Of a stretch of 64,000 nucleotides of DNA, positions 46,561 to 58,722 are shown piece after piece. The translations under genes and the position numbers were made by a program. The stretch covers positions 2,446,001-2,510,000 of the forward strand of contig CM048575.1 of NCBI GenBank assembly GCA_026413225.1. Direction: 5' to 3'. Below the pieces are notes generated by a model. It was not told the origin of the DNA. It searched no databases and worked only from the letters and a program-made list of their open reading frames with translations. This DNA is from Otis tarda (Eukaryota > Chordata > Aves > Otidiformes > Otididae). Each line of letters begins with the position of its first letter. Position 1 is the first letter of the stretch.

Positions 46561-47310
46561 AATCACAGAACGGTTTGGGCTGGAAGGGACCATTCAAGCC
46601 CACCCAGTCCATCCCTCCTGCAAGGTGCAGGGACATCTCCAACCAGATCAGGTTGCTCAGAGCCCCGGCCAACCTGGCCTTGAACGTTTCCAGGGATGGG
46701 GCATCCACCGCCTCTCTGGGCAACCTGGGCCAGTGCTCCACCACCTTATGGTAGAAAATTTTTTCCTGATGTCCAGTCTGAATCTACCTCCCTCTATTTT
46801 AAAACCATTACCCCTTGTCGTATCCAAACAGACCCTACTGAAGAGTCTCTCCCCATCTCTCCTGCCGCCCCCTTTAGGCACTGGGAGCCGCTCTCAGGTC
46901 TCCCCGGAGCCTCCTCTTCTCCAGGCTGAACAGCCCCAGCTCTCTCAGCCTGGCCTCGCAGCAGAGCTGCTCCAGCCCTCTCAGCATCTGCGTGGCCGCC
47001 TCTGGACCCTCTCCAACAGCTCCACGTCCTGATGCTGGGGGCTCCAGAGCTGGGCACAGTGCTGCAGGTGGGGTCTCAGCAGAGCGGAGCAGAGGGGCAG
47101 AATCCCCTCCCTCGACCTGGGGGTGCAGCCCAGGATGTGGTTGGCTTTCTGGGCTGCAAGGGCACATTGCCTGCTCACGTTGGGCTTCTCATCTACCATC
47201 ACTCCCAAGTCCTTCTCCTCAGGGCTGGTCTTGATGCATTCCCTGCCCAGCCTGGATTTGTGCCTGGGGTTGCCTTGACCAACATGCAGGACCTTGCACT
47301 TGGCCTTGTT
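46561..47310 (-). mobile_element. CR1 LINE 3' fragment
   Basis: Left end AATCACAGAACGG is the inverted tail. The minus strand shows [19 protein letters not shown], then [19 protein letters not shown] ending in the shared early stop. [17 protein letters not shown] follows with the second shared deletion. Private deletions occur around 47115 (about 20 nt, after TCGACCTG) and near 47033. The sequence leaves CR1 after GGCCTTGTT at 47310. Confidence 0.95.
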
Positions 47311-48052
47311 ATCTCACAGGCTGGGTGGGACCAGACCCACGGCCTTGGCCCAGACACCAGGTCTGGGCAGACTTTGTCCCAGCAGCCCTCCCATGCCCTG
47401 CCAGAAGGTGACACTGCTGGTAAAAGATCTCACTGGGGTGACAATTGCAGAGCTGGGGGTGCAGGGTTGGAGCAAGACCGAGAGCACGCATCTCGCGGAG
47501 AAGGGACCTTTGGGGCCTTTGGGGATGTTTTGAGCCCAGCTGGACCTGACGGGGAGGAGAAGATAAAAGTTGAGAGCTCTGCACCTCAGCCGGATGGATG
47601 GTTAACTTGAGGCATGGGGCTTGAGCGTGGTCATTGCATATTTGCTGATACAAAGCTGGAAATCAGAGTAATGGAAAGGAGAGGAGAGCTGAATTTGTTG
47701 GGTTTATGTACTGGCATGTTGTCTACTTTACCTTAACAGGGTGGAATTGTTGCATTAAGATGTTTTGTAATTTGCTATAGTACTTTTTTTTTTTTTTTTA
47801 AAGTAGACAGACTTTTTGCTGCTTTACCTCGGGCGTGCTGCTCCTGACACTCAAACTTGCGCCGGTAGAAATCATCCATAAGCTCAATATTTGTAGAACT
47901 GGTAGTGCCTGACTTTGACTTCTGGTGTTGCAAACAAAATATTTCACTCCTGAGTATGTATTTCTGCATTTGTGCCATACTAAAGCCCACGAAATGGTAC
48001 TACCAGCTCCCAACAACCAGCCCCTCTTGCTTTTTGGGGAATGTTTTTTTAG
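47311..48052. other. Unique non-coding sequence
   Basis: A T-run lies at 47785-47799. Nothing else is recognised. Confidence 0.4.
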
Positions 48053-48190
48053 CAGTCTAAACCTTTTTAAAACCTTAAAGCTGCGTAAGCAGCTTAAACC
48101 AGCCTAAAGCCTTAGATCATTTTAAACAGCTTGTGCCAATATAAGGACTTAGATTATCCTAAATACCTTAAACAGATCTAAAGCTTTAGT
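48053..48190. repeat. TTAAA/CTAAA-rich cluster with hairpin
   Basis: Roughly ten variants of Y-T/C-TAAA-C/G-C recur over about 135 bases (CTAAACC, CTTAAAGC, CTTAAACC, CCTAAAGC and others). TTAAAGCTGC at 48075-48084 and GCAGCTTAAA at 48089-48098 form an inverted repeat with one mismatch around GTAA. It may be a decayed tandem repeat. Confidence 0.5.
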
Positions 48191-51100
48191 GAAGGAATTT
48201 GGCCGGTCTCAGTTTGGTTGATTATTTGATTGATCTCACAGGTACGCTGGGCACCACGGGGTGACTCTGCCCAGTCCTTACTGGAAGACGCCCTGATTTT
48301 CTGTCTTGTGATTTTTACACTTTGGATATTTGACCTTTTGACATGTGAACATGGCAGTAAAATCTGAATCTGTAACCCTAACTCTGCCCTCATGCTTTGG
48401 TGTTATAATCTGTAACTTCCGTACACTACCTGAGGTTATTTTGGCTAAATGTGATTCTAATTTGCAGGAGAAAATGAGTTTTATTACACCAGTTGAGGAT
48501 TTTCAAAGAATCACGAACGTACAAACTGCCCTTTGCAGTCTGAGTTCTGATAAATTGCTCATAGCTTTGAAAATGCCGTTTTAAGATATGGTAGCTTAAT
48601 TAAACCTCCTTAAAAACGTACATAAACGGAGGAGTGAGTGAGGCTGTCACTTAGGTTCGTTAGGACATTCTCTACTTGTTGCCTGTTCCTCACTACTGCC
48701 TCCTCATGGTGCTGATGTACGATTCTGCCTTCATTTCATGAGGGAAAATCAGAAGTGATTCAGGCTTAAAGAGTTAGGGCCTTTTTTTTTTTTCCTTATT
48801 TGAATTAGGTGGGGTTTCACTTCCACACCAGCCCGCCCTGAGAGGCTGATTTATTTGCTCTCCCTTGGAGCACAGGGGCACCGAAGCTTTTCTGAAAGCT
48901 GAAGCTGCCGGTAATAACGCTATGGCAGTAAGATACCGTCAGTGAAATTTTCCTCTTAAACTCCTCAGCTGGGAAGAGGACCCAACGTGCTTCTGCCTCG
49001 GGGATGCGCGGATGCGGTTTGTCCAGCCGAGGCGTTTCTGCTGCTGGACCTGAGCATCCATCCCCAGGGCTGCACACCAGCCTTTCGGCAGCGTGGGCTG
49101 TGCCTCTGCTCCAGTCCCACTCCTGCCCTCATCGCTTCGGCTGCACGGAGGGAAATTTATCTTTATCGTCAGCGCCACGACAAAGGGAATTTCTATTAAA
49201 ACAGGGTTTTGTGGCGATGCGTGCAAAGCAGCGTTAACCTTAAGCTCCCTTTTCAGTTACCGTACGCCACGCAGTATTGGAATGGGCCCAAACGAATGGG
49301 AGATGAAAATGTTACTGTTTGTAGGAAAGGCTAACTCGGAGCAAACCTGGCCTCTCCATTTGCCGGCCTCGTGGGCTCTGCCGTGCGCAGTATCTGCTTT
49401 TCAGTCTGTCCCAGGAAACTTCAGAAAACTGAGAAAAACTTTCAGTTTCGTTTTTGGAGAGATGGCTGTTTTTTCAGGCTCGGGTGTCAGATCGCTGACG
49501 CAGGTTGTTCACAGCGCAGCTGCTAATAAGTTCTGGTCTCCTGCATTTTATTCACTTAATAAATTAATGTATTTATTATTCATAGAAATTGTAGGTGAGT
49601 GCTTGCTTGAAGGTGAATCGCTTTCTTCCAGCCTGCCAAGCTCTGAGTTCTCCTGTAGACAGTATCATTCACACTTAGAGCAAAGAAGCCTGAGTGCTAC
49701 CTTAGTATCTCTGAGAATATCTGGTGGAAAAATCTGGGAATTTACAAAACGTCTATTTTTAAAAAAAGTAAGTTAACAAAAACCAACATAAAATTCATCC
49801 AGAAATTCCTGGGGGTTACGTGGTGCTGGAGATCTCGGTCCTTGAGCAGCTCACCGTGAGTGCAGCTCTCCAGTAGGTAATTAATAAAGTTCCTTTCCTT
49901 TCTCAGAATATCTGGCCTAAGGAGATCAGGCTTAAGTTTGCTAGAAATGTAAACACATTGCAGCTGGGTAAACCGCAGCTGAACCAGGGCAGAGAGCAGA
50001 GCGGCCTTTTAAATCTGATTTTCCCCCCCATCCCCATTTTGGACTGGTTTCCCCTATCTGTGACCTGCTGACTGGGGCTGGGTTTCTCCCGCAGCTGTCC
50101 CGTGACGCCGTGGATCCCTGCACCGGCGATCTCGGCGCCCTTGTCCGCTGGGATGAGACGAGGCGTGCGGGGCGCTGCTGGGCTCTCCTCTCCCCGCGGA
50201 GTCGGGCGCAGTGAGCGCGGGTTTTGGAGCTGGAAGGGCGCGTTTGTTCCCTCCTGTGGAAACCGATGAAGTGTCTGGTTCCTCTCTAGTGACAGCTTGG
50301 TGCAAGGAGTTTTTTACCTAGCTTAGCTGTTTTTGCCTTTTTTTTTTTTTTTTCCCCTCATTTTGCTGCAAGCTCTGGAGTGCTCTCAGCTCCACGTGCC
50401 TCTGACTGGAGGCTCGGAACAAAGATCAAGAAGCTGGCGCAGGCTGTAGCAGCTCCTTACTCACGAAGCTTCCCATCCCACATCCTCTGTGCCACTCACA
50501 GAACTATGAGAACTTTTTTTTTTTTTTTTTTGTGTGTTCCCCTCAGATGTTTCCAGTCCCCTCTCGCATTACTGGGTCTGGCACACACACATGTTCCCTA
50601 CCCTGGTTGCAGAGCCCCACTGTGCAAGGTGTTACAGGAACCTGCGGCTGCAGGGTTTTGGAGGAGGTTTTCTACTTTGGAGCTGGGCACAGTTGATGGT
50701 GCGCTGGTTGTCTAAGAAAGCCTGGAGCCCCAATGTTTGTGAGCCTGTAGATGCGCTGGCCAGGGCTGATGAGGAGCAGCAAGAGCTTTCAGCGCTGGCA
50801 CTTCTGGTGTGGAAGCAATCATCTGATGTTTGCCATTTTGGAGCTGGATGCAGGTGGACCAAGCCTGGGTAGAGGGATCTGCAGGACGCAGGGCTCGGAC
50901 CTTTCCTCTCACCGCATCCTGGGGAGAAAACAGAAATATGTTGCTTGTTCCACTGCCGGTCACAGCTGGAGATGGGAATGGCCACCGAACAGTGCTAAAG
51001 CAAGAATTGGATTTGATGGATTTAATGTAGACAGCACAGTGCTCAATGTGTGTCCACCCAGGGCTTCTGGCAGCCCCTGCATCCCCCCTTTGCTTTGCTG

Positions 51101-52177
51101 GGGCCGTTGTGCTGCCAGGCAGGACCCTGAACCCAAGAACCAATGCAGATGGATGGGTATATGACAAGCGTTCAGTTCTGCGCCAGCCATTCTGGGATGT
51201 GGAGAATAATTCGGAGTATATGGGGCCCTAGGAAAGAGCCCAGCTGCCCGACGTAGGCCGTGGAGGCGAGACTTTTCCAGTTTTCCTCTCTCCCCAGTTT
51301 GTTCCACATATGCGAGCAGCAGCAGTACAAACAAGTCAGTCTTAATCCACCCAGCAACTCCATCTCCCTTGGAAGGGGCCCCAGTTTCCAAAAGCATTGC
51401 CGTCCAGGACAGCATTTAAGCCTGTACCTGCCTGTAAGCCTGTGTTTAATTGCTGTCCTGGATAATCATGTTGTACTTAATCACGTTCCTAAATGTTTTC
51501 CTGATTCAAGGCCAGTGCTGGCATCCTGTGGGTTGCCCTGCCGTGTGAAGAGCTGCCGGTGGTGGATGTGGTATCCCGGCCCCGTGCAGCGTGGATGGGC
51601 ATCGGGCACGTTATTGGCGTTGAGGAAATGAGCAGCATGTAGGGAAGGAGGCTTGAAGCTCCTTGGTAAAGCAAAGATCTGTGTTATTTAATGGGATCGA
51701 TTGGTGACGACGGTGAGCTATAGAAGGTGACGAAACACACAGCGTTTGTAGCAGCAAAGGATTTGTGACATCGGTAGATTTGGGTGAGGATTAATGAGCC
51801 TTTCCAGCTCTCAGCAACTTGCTGAAACTCCTCAGCCTTGTTTGTTTGGGGGCTTAGTCAGCAGCCTGGGGTTTCTTCCAGACTTCTTAGAAAGCTCAGA
51901 AGCGTCCCTCCTCTCCTTCCTGCTCTTGCTGACGGCTTTACTGAAAGCTTCCGCAGCCCAAACACAACTTCATGCAAAAACTGCTGATGCTGCAACAGAG
52001 CTGTGCATCGTACGCTCAGGAATGTTCCTCCTGGCACGAGATGGTGCCATCGCAACAGCCTGGCAGCTACCATACCTGTTAGTCCTGGGGACGAATATTT
52101 CCCCATCATGTATCTCCAGGTCCCAGTAGGAGTCGCAGCACCCCGCTGTTTCTCTGGGATGCCTGTTGTTGACCCCA
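48191..52177. other. Unique non-coding sequence
   Basis: The 227-codon plus-strand frame at 49093-49776 contains no recognisable domain and lacks splice context. 50080-50260 is a small CpG-richer pocket. T-runs at 50338-50353 and 50514-50531 end in CCCC(T)CA(G)-type acceptor-like strings without an exon. Confidence 0.45.
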
Positions 52178-52222
52178 TTTTTATATCTATTTTTATATAT
52201 ATATATATATATTTATATATGC
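52178..52222. repeat. (TA)n-rich low-complexity tract
   Basis: TTTTTATATC leads to an uninterrupted TA run of about 20 bases and then TTTATATATGCATGCA. Confidence 0.85.
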
Positions 52223-55200
52223 ATGCAATGGGGCTGGAAAGCTCTTAAGATGCAGGGCCCAGTGGCAACCCTGGTACCCTCTCCAGAAGATGCAAGGCAC
52301 TGAAAAAGCAAATTGTGCCACCACGATGCACAAAGACTGCATGCATCAAAGCATGCTGCCTTGTCCTCCTCTCTGTATGAAGGAGAATGGTGCATTTTGT
52401 GGCTGAACGGCTTTTATGAGGTTAAATGTTTGGTCAACGTACCAGAAGGGTTGTCAAAACCAGTGTCAAAAGTGGGGACTAGCCTCACTGGTGTTCGGAT
52501 GTGGGGAATTAGCGGAGCTAATGAATTCCCAGTGTTACTGGGCCAGAGATGAGCATGGGAACGAGTGGGCACAAATTAATGGAAGGTTTGGGCATGTCAG
52601 GAATTTAGGTGGAGTTTTTTTTTATGCAGAGAGGTTGGTGTGTGAACCAAATTGCAGTGGGAACAGTTAATATAAATTATTTTTAAAAATGCTTGGACGT
52701 AAGGACAAACTTGTAGATTACAGCTGATAACTTCAAAGAGCAAAATCGCTCCGTTTGCATTTGATGTCAGGGGAAAGAGCATCACCAGCTCTGGAAAAGA
52801 GCAGAGTTGGGGAGTGTGTGAATATCTGAAGTCTTAAGGGAAACTGGCTGCATCTCCTCTTTGTGCTGTGTCATAAAACTGGGACAAAGAGGTCACTTTG
52901 TCACTAATGGGCAGCGCATTTAGAGTCAGTGAAAGGAAATAGCTCAGCCAGCGCACGGGATGCAGTGCAGGAGGAGAAAAGATGAGATGGGAGATGCACC
53001 GCCAGCGGTGTGGGGATGCTTCTTCGGGTACCAGCTCTCCCCTCGTCCCCAGCACTTCCCTGCGACGTTGTTTGGATTGCAAAATGGAGATTCGCCTGTT
53101 CATTGGCAAGGTTAAATGACTTGCTGTGAACGTTGAGGAGGAGTTTTCTGCTCCTGGAAGTGTGTGGGAACGAGTGGTGGTTGGGCATGGCCATCTTTCA
53201 CCTTCCTTGGGGATTTGCCACTGCCCCCAGGAGAAGCTGAGCTGGAGGTCAGTGTCCTATCACCCCCACCAGCCTGGTCCTCCGTTTCTGTTTTCCCAGC
53301 GATGATAAAGGGTGCGATGGTGGCACATGAGAGCATGACTCGGTTACCTTCTCCCAGTTTCTGCTGCTCTCTGGGTTGACAGCAGTCACGGGAGCTTCAG
53401 CTCTTTCAGCAGCGAGGCGAGGTTATGCACCCACCCAAACCAAGGACCTTCATGTTAAACCCCAGGTTTTAGTGCTAGGCTGTGTAGTGTCTTTTGTTGT
53501 CACATCAAGGGATGTTGGTTGTACGGTGGGTGCCTTGCAGAGCTGGGGCCGTCCCGCGGATGCTGCCTTTGCCTGCGGGATGTTCCTGCTGCTCTTCAGC
53601 TGGGCTGGACTCCAGCACCTCACAGAAGGCTCCAAGCCCACCCAGCTCCTCTCACTAAGCTTCATTTACTGTCGGTACGGCTTGTCCATTACCACCCTTC
53701 AGAGAGTTGTACAGCAATTTGGGAGCTGGGCGTGCAGGAGATTTAATTTGATCTGCAGGAGTTATGCCAGGGGGGATTTAGGTGAACCACGCATCTCGGC
53801 GAAGAAGGGATACGTGACCCATGCGTACTGCAGAAGCCAGACTGGCAGCCCTGCGGAGTGATGCTTTCAGCAGCACGCAGGCTGAAAAGGTCCTGGGAAG
53901 TGGTTAGTGCAGGCAGGGACATGGGCAAGTTAGCATCAGGAAGAGGATTAGGCAGGAGAGGAGGGCAGCTACACACCAGTGAGCGTGAAGCTGTAGTGAT
54001 GAACTCCTCTAATTGGGAGAATTAGGAGGCTCGAGTTGCTTTTGCACCTTGCGTACCTTGTATCGTCTTTGCAGTGCTGGTCTCCGCTTTCCTCACGCGA
54101 TCTCTTTTGAGTGGCACTGTCAGAGCTTGCTGTCCTGTTTGCCACAGGTGGGTTTGTGGATGTGATGGGACGTGGAACCCCATCGGTACGGACAGTCGGT
54201 GCAGCCTTCTGCAAGCCGCCAGCCGTTGCGGTTTATGTCTGAGTGGCAGCGCGAGGCAAAATTTGTCATGATGTTGAGAAGCACTGCTGGCGCTGCGGAA
54301 GCGTATTGGTGCTGTCAGCGTGACGGGGGAAGTCCTGACGGTGTTACCTGCCGCTCAGCTGCAAGTTGGAAAAAAATTCCAGAGTCCAAAAAAACTTGAA
54401 AAGAATGACAAAACAGAGAATAAAGGGAATAGATAGATTATTTGCTGCTAAAAGAACATGTCAGATTTTTGTTCTTTCTGTTTTACAAGGTAGGACACCT
54501 CGCAGAGTCCGCCTTTGCTTCTTCCAGCCCCAAAGGAGACGTGGCGCAGGGGTCACTGGAGAACAGAGATGGAGTTTTCGTGTCCCCTTCTCTCCTGATA
54601 CATGAAACCCCTCGGAACCCCAGTGTTCTCAGGGGGGCAGGGTGAGATGGGGATAGCACCCATCTTACAGCTGCAGAGCTGGGGTGTCGCGAGGTGGAAT
54701 GCTGATGCTGCAGGGGTCTGCGGAGCGGGGCACTGCACTTGCACCCTGAATTTGCAAGCAGGTTTTTTAACCCAAAGATCCCTTAACCTTTCCATGGAGC
54801 CAAGGCACAAGCTGTCCCTTTATTTTTGCTGTTAGTCTCTAGAATGAGAATTTAATACTCTGGGCTCTCTGCTGTGCTGCAGCAGAAAACTATATTGCAG
54901 GAATAACTCCCTGTACACAAAATAAAAATGACATTGTCTTTTTTGGTACAGTGGAAATGGCTTGTCTTCCCACAGCTTCTGTCTTTGCATACTTTCCTTA
55001 GGGAGGTACCTCCAATCTTTTCATTATTGACCGCGTAAGGCAGGGCAGAGTGACACTATTTGTCAGTAATACAATACCGGAGGAGCTGCCCTCCTCTCTC
55101 TCTTATTTTCCAATAAGGAGATTGAACCCCGTGCAGAGCTGTGTTCAGCCAGCCCTTTCCTCTCCAGCCTCCCGTACCCCTGCGCGGGATCAGCATCCCT

Positions 55201-55644
55201 CCCATCGTGCGAGCAATTAAGTGAGGTTGAGCAAATGAAGCTCTTGACTTCGCTGTGAGACAGCCTCCCTTGGAAAGGGGAATTTATGTTGGTGAAGCTC
55301 GGCGGTATCACCTCCGCTGTAAGGTTGTGTGGATGGTGTCCGTGCTGCGTGAAAAGCAAACTGGAGGAGGCCCTGAGCACGCGACCGAGTTGCCTGTTTG
55401 TTTGTGCACAAGCTGAGCCCCAGAGATGACACGTCTGCTCGTTGTGTTAATTAGGAGGAGATGCCTTGTGGTTAGGTGCAGGCAGGAGCGCGCAGCACGC
55501 GCGGGGGCTGCAGCGGTAGAGGTGCGAGGGGCCGCCTGGTTCCCACGGCTGGCGGTGGGGGTGATCTGAGGGTGGTCTGTCAGCGGTGAGCTGAGCACGT
55601 TTGGTGGGGTTCTGTGTCTCTGCACGCTGGCCGCGGCACCCTAC
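52223..55644. other. Unique non-coding sequence
   Basis: Frames up to 161 codons (53376-53861) occur without domain or splice support. No repeats are recognised. Confidence 0.45.
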
Positions 55645-55794
55645 CCCATCCCTGGAAACGTTCCAGGCCAGGTTGGATGGGGCTCTGAGCAACCTGATCC
55701 GGTTGGAGATGTCCCCGCTCCTGGCAGGGGGGTTGGATTGGATGGGCTTTAATGGTCCCTTCCCACCCAAACCAGTCTGTGATTCTATGATTCA
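55645..55794 (+). mobile_element. Short CR1 3'-end fragment
   Basis: CCATCCCTGGAAACGTTCCA, then GAGATGTCCCCGCTCCTGGC and the tail GTGATTCTATGATTC. It has the same 3' wording as the dominant lineage. It starts after both diagnostic ORF2 sites. Confidence 0.94.
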
Positions 55795-55836
55795 GGTGTG
55801 TTTCCTAAACCCCTTCATGCCAGTGGTTTTGGCCAT

Positions 55837-55924
55837 ATTTGTGGCACATGTGTAAGACACACTCAGAGTGAAAGCATGGTATTTGTGGCACACATGTAAG
55901 ACGCACTCAGAGTGAAAGCATGGT
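55837..55924 (+). repeat. 44-bp tandem duplication
   Basis: A unit beginning ATTTGTGGCACA and ending AAAGCATGGT occurs twice with a 44-bp period and about three differences. A third copy begins but diverges after ATTTT. It lies 42 bases downstream of a CR1 tail. Confidence 0.85.
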
Positions 55925-57039
55925 ATTTTTATTTTTCAGTTTTCAGAGTTAGAGAGTTAGGCTGTTCTGAATTACGCACAGGCGTTACTGTTTTCTGACA
56001 GGGCGGTGGTGCCTGCAGGCCAGACCAGGCCCACGGCCTCGCAGCCCACCCAGGCCTGCGGTCGCAGAGAGCTCCTCGCTCCCCTGAAACAGAACTTAAA
56101 CCACCGGCCGTGGAGGAGAAAAGCAAAGGGGAAAGGGTGGCGAGGTCACAGATAGCAGGACGCTTAGGGACAAGGTGACCGCAGAAGGACGGAGCGGGCG
56201 GAGGAGCAGTGTCCTCTGCAGAATGGGAAAGTGAAAACCGCAGTGAGACCCGTGCGTTGCCTCAGAAAATGTTCTAGAGAACAGAAAAAGTCAAAAGTAG
56301 TTCCGTTTCCTGAAAATGGTGTCTTCTGAGTAAAAGGTTTTGCCCTCTGTGTTAGTGTGTCCATAAAAATACTTTTAACTTGGATTTTTATTAAAATACC
56401 AGTGTTCCGTAGGAAACTGGTGTTTTCTGGGCAACTTTCTTCTAAGCCCACAAGCAGCCAATGCTTGTTTTTTATCCTTTGTGGCATATAATCTTGTAAA
56501 ATAGAACACTGAATGCTGTTTCATATTCCTGTAAATACTGTAGTGTTCCTGGTACCGTACCGAGCTCTTGGCTTTTACTTTTGTAACCCTGATTGCCAGT
56601 GGAGTAATAGCACATTTTTTAAAACAAACCAACCAACCAACCTTTTCTTTTAAATATCTGAGGCTGTCTTTGAGTGTTATCCTTAATCATATCACACTTT
56701 TTCTTATTTACCTTTGTAAAATGAGGTAATAACCTGCCAGAATTATATATGTATTTTTTATACAAAGGATAAAAAAATACTTTTTTTTTTTTTTTCCCCC
56801 CAGAAAGTATAAGCCTTGAACAAAGGAGAGTGAAAATTTTTAATTTCTTTCAGTAACATCCAGAAAGTTCCCTGTTTTTCACTGGATACTAGCTGTTCAG
56901 AGGAAATAACCGCAACAGGCTTCTTGCAAGGGCAAGTCAAATGGAGGTGGTGTGCTGAAGAAGTCCTTGCGGCTTGAAGAAGCTGCGTTCAAACCAGGTC
57001 GGGTTATATATCTGTTTTAAATACAATTACTTGCTCTGT
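55925..57039. other. Unique non-coding sequence
   Basis: AACC repeats lie at 56627-56642 and a T-run at 56781-56795 followed by C6AG. No gene is seen. Confidence 0.4.
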
Positions 57040-57235
57040 CCTCCAAATTACCCCGCGTGTGCGCTCCCGAGCGAGGCCTCGCCAAAAGCTTGCCGCGGAC
57101 GGGCGCTTCTGGAAGGGGCGCGCTTGCCGCAAGGCCTGGCGTGCGCGGCAGCGATGACGGGTTTTACGCGCGTGCAGACGGGGCGCAGCGGTTAAACCTG
57201 CGGACTGTGCCGGCTGCCTTCTGCCGGTGGGCATG
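57040..57235. promoter_or_regulatory. Small CpG cluster, possible minor promoter
   Basis: About 200 bases with many CpGs (for example CCCGCGTGTGCGCTCCCGAG and CGCGCGTGCAGACGGGGCGC) in an otherwise CpG-poor stretch. It lies about 130 bases upstream of the splice-bounded segment at 57361. No TATA box is obvious. Confidence 0.3.
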
Positions 57236-57360
57236 AGTCTCCTTCCTGGCAAAGCAGGTTGTAAGCATCTGCAGGAATAATAAGCTAGAAAGCAGGCCTC
57301 GGGGAAAACCCCTTCCCGCCCTCTTTTTATTTTTATTTTTTCCCCCTTTTTATTTTTCAG

Positions 57361-57618
57361 CGCACTGAGCGGAGATTTGCAAGACAAAAGTGTTTGCTTT
57401 GCATTCTGTGTGTTGTTTTGTGTCTCTGGGTTACATGGAAACACACCTGCCATTTTACTGCTTCCTGCAGCAGATGCAAACAGAGCATCCTCTCAGGAAA
57501 ATGTTACATCCCTTAAAATAAACTCTGCTGCTCAGTGGTACGCATTGTCTCTGGTTTCACGCTGGAATGTGTCTGCAAAAACAGAAAGCCACAGGATAAA
57601 AATACAGTTGCCCACTGT
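57361..57618 (+). CDS. Candidate splice-bounded exon, unassigned
   Basis: A very strong acceptor (pyrimidine tract from about 57310, ending TTTTTATTTTTCAG) precedes 258 bases that end at a good donor, CCCACT|GTAAGT, at 57618/57619. One frame is open across the whole segment. It has a hydrophobic patch near its start (CFAFCVLFCVSG) and two N-x-S/T sites (NVTS, NVSA). I do not recognise the peptide. The segment could equally be an exon of a non-coding RNA or coincidence. The CpG cluster just upstream adds some weight. Confidence 0.18.
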
Positions 57619-58322
57619 AAGTGAAGAGGGGTTTCTTTGAGAGGTGCATGCAGGCTGCTGCTGTTTGTTGAGTTTCAGTTCAGGGGTGTTTGGGGGGAGT
57701 TGGTTTTTTTTTTTTTTGTTTGGTTTTTTTTTTCTCTCTCTCCTTCCTCCTTTCCCTCCCTGTTGTGCTTCGCAGAGCCCCTTGCCTGGCTCCGTGCCTG
57801 CAAGCCGCAGGGCTGGCTGTGACGGGCACCGGCGCTGCCTTTGTCTCTCTCTTGGCCCTGGGCTGCCAGCTGCTCCCCGCCCAGGATCGGGCCTTCTTGC
57901 TGCCAGCTTCTCATGTTTTTTCTTTCTTCCCTCTCCTTCGCCGTGAAGCCTAAAAGCCCTAATAGGAGAATTAAGGATAGGTTGAATGGAGTAAGAAATG
58001 TCCTTGCTTTTTGTTTCCTCACCCCAGAGTCAGGCCATGTCTGGTGAGTGGAGACTTCAAAATGATGAAACTGGAGTTTCACTCTCAGTTCGTCAGGTGA
58101 CTGCACAAATGAATAAGGCTTCTTTCAAGGGTAGAAAAACCGAGAGGAGGAGAAACGACTCCTTTATGCAGCCGCTGTAGTGATACAGCCGTGGCGTGCA
58201 CAGCAGGGCACTGGGAGGATGCGGAGTTTGGAGGGTGCAGTTCTGCACATCTTCTCTACAAAGGTCTCCAAATGTTGGTTGCTGACTCAGCTGTGCATTA
58301 CCACAGCAGGGCTTGCTTGCTG
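57619..58322. other. Unique sequence with pyrimidine tract
   Basis: T/C-rich run at 57702-57765. No gene is supported. Confidence 0.4.
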
Positions 58323-58722
58323 GAGCACCTCTGCTGTGAGGCCAGGCTGAGAGAGCTGGGGCTGTTCAGCCTGGAGAAGAGGAGGCTCCGGGGAGACCTG
58401 AGAGCGGCTCCCAGTGCCCAAAGGGGGCTGCAGGGAAGATGGGGAAGAGGCTGTTCAGCAGGGCCTGGTGTGACAGGACGGGGGGTGATGGTTTTAAAGA
58501 AAAAGAGGGTAGATTTAGAATTTTTTTACACTGAGGGTGGTGTCACACTGTCCCAGGTTACCCAGAGAGGTGGTGGATGCCCCATCCCTGGAAACATTCC
58601 AGGCCAGGTTGGCCGGGGCTGTGAGCAACCTGATCTGGTTGGAGATGTCCCTGCTCCTGGCCAGGGGGGTTGGGACGAGGTGATTTTAAGATCCCTTCCA
58701 ACACTAACTATTCTATGAATCT
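58323..58722 (+). mobile_element. CR1 LINE 3' fragment with atypical tail
   Basis: Starts at CACCTCTGCTGTGAGGCC in ORF2. It carries the second shared one-base deletion (GCGGC-TCCCAG) and lacks about 15-20 bases before the CACTGAGGGTGG block. Up to about 58670 it reads like the dominant lineage. The last 50 bases (GTGATTTTAAGATCCCTTCC, AACACTAACTATTCTATG) differ from the 3' end of its sisters. Confidence 0.93.

Noticed and set aside
49093-49776. 227-codon plus-strand open frame
   Set aside because: No recognisable domain, no splice context matching a gene, and a poly-A-rich end. Length is within chance for low-stop sequence.
44712-50560. Poly-T followed by CAG at about 44733, 45799 and 50549 as splice acceptors
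   Set aside because: Each has a good pyrimidine tract but no downstream open segment closed by a donor. Poly-T runs are frequent here.
53376-53861. 161-codon plus-strand frame
   Set aside because: No domain, no splice-site pair, and opposing open frames of similar quality.
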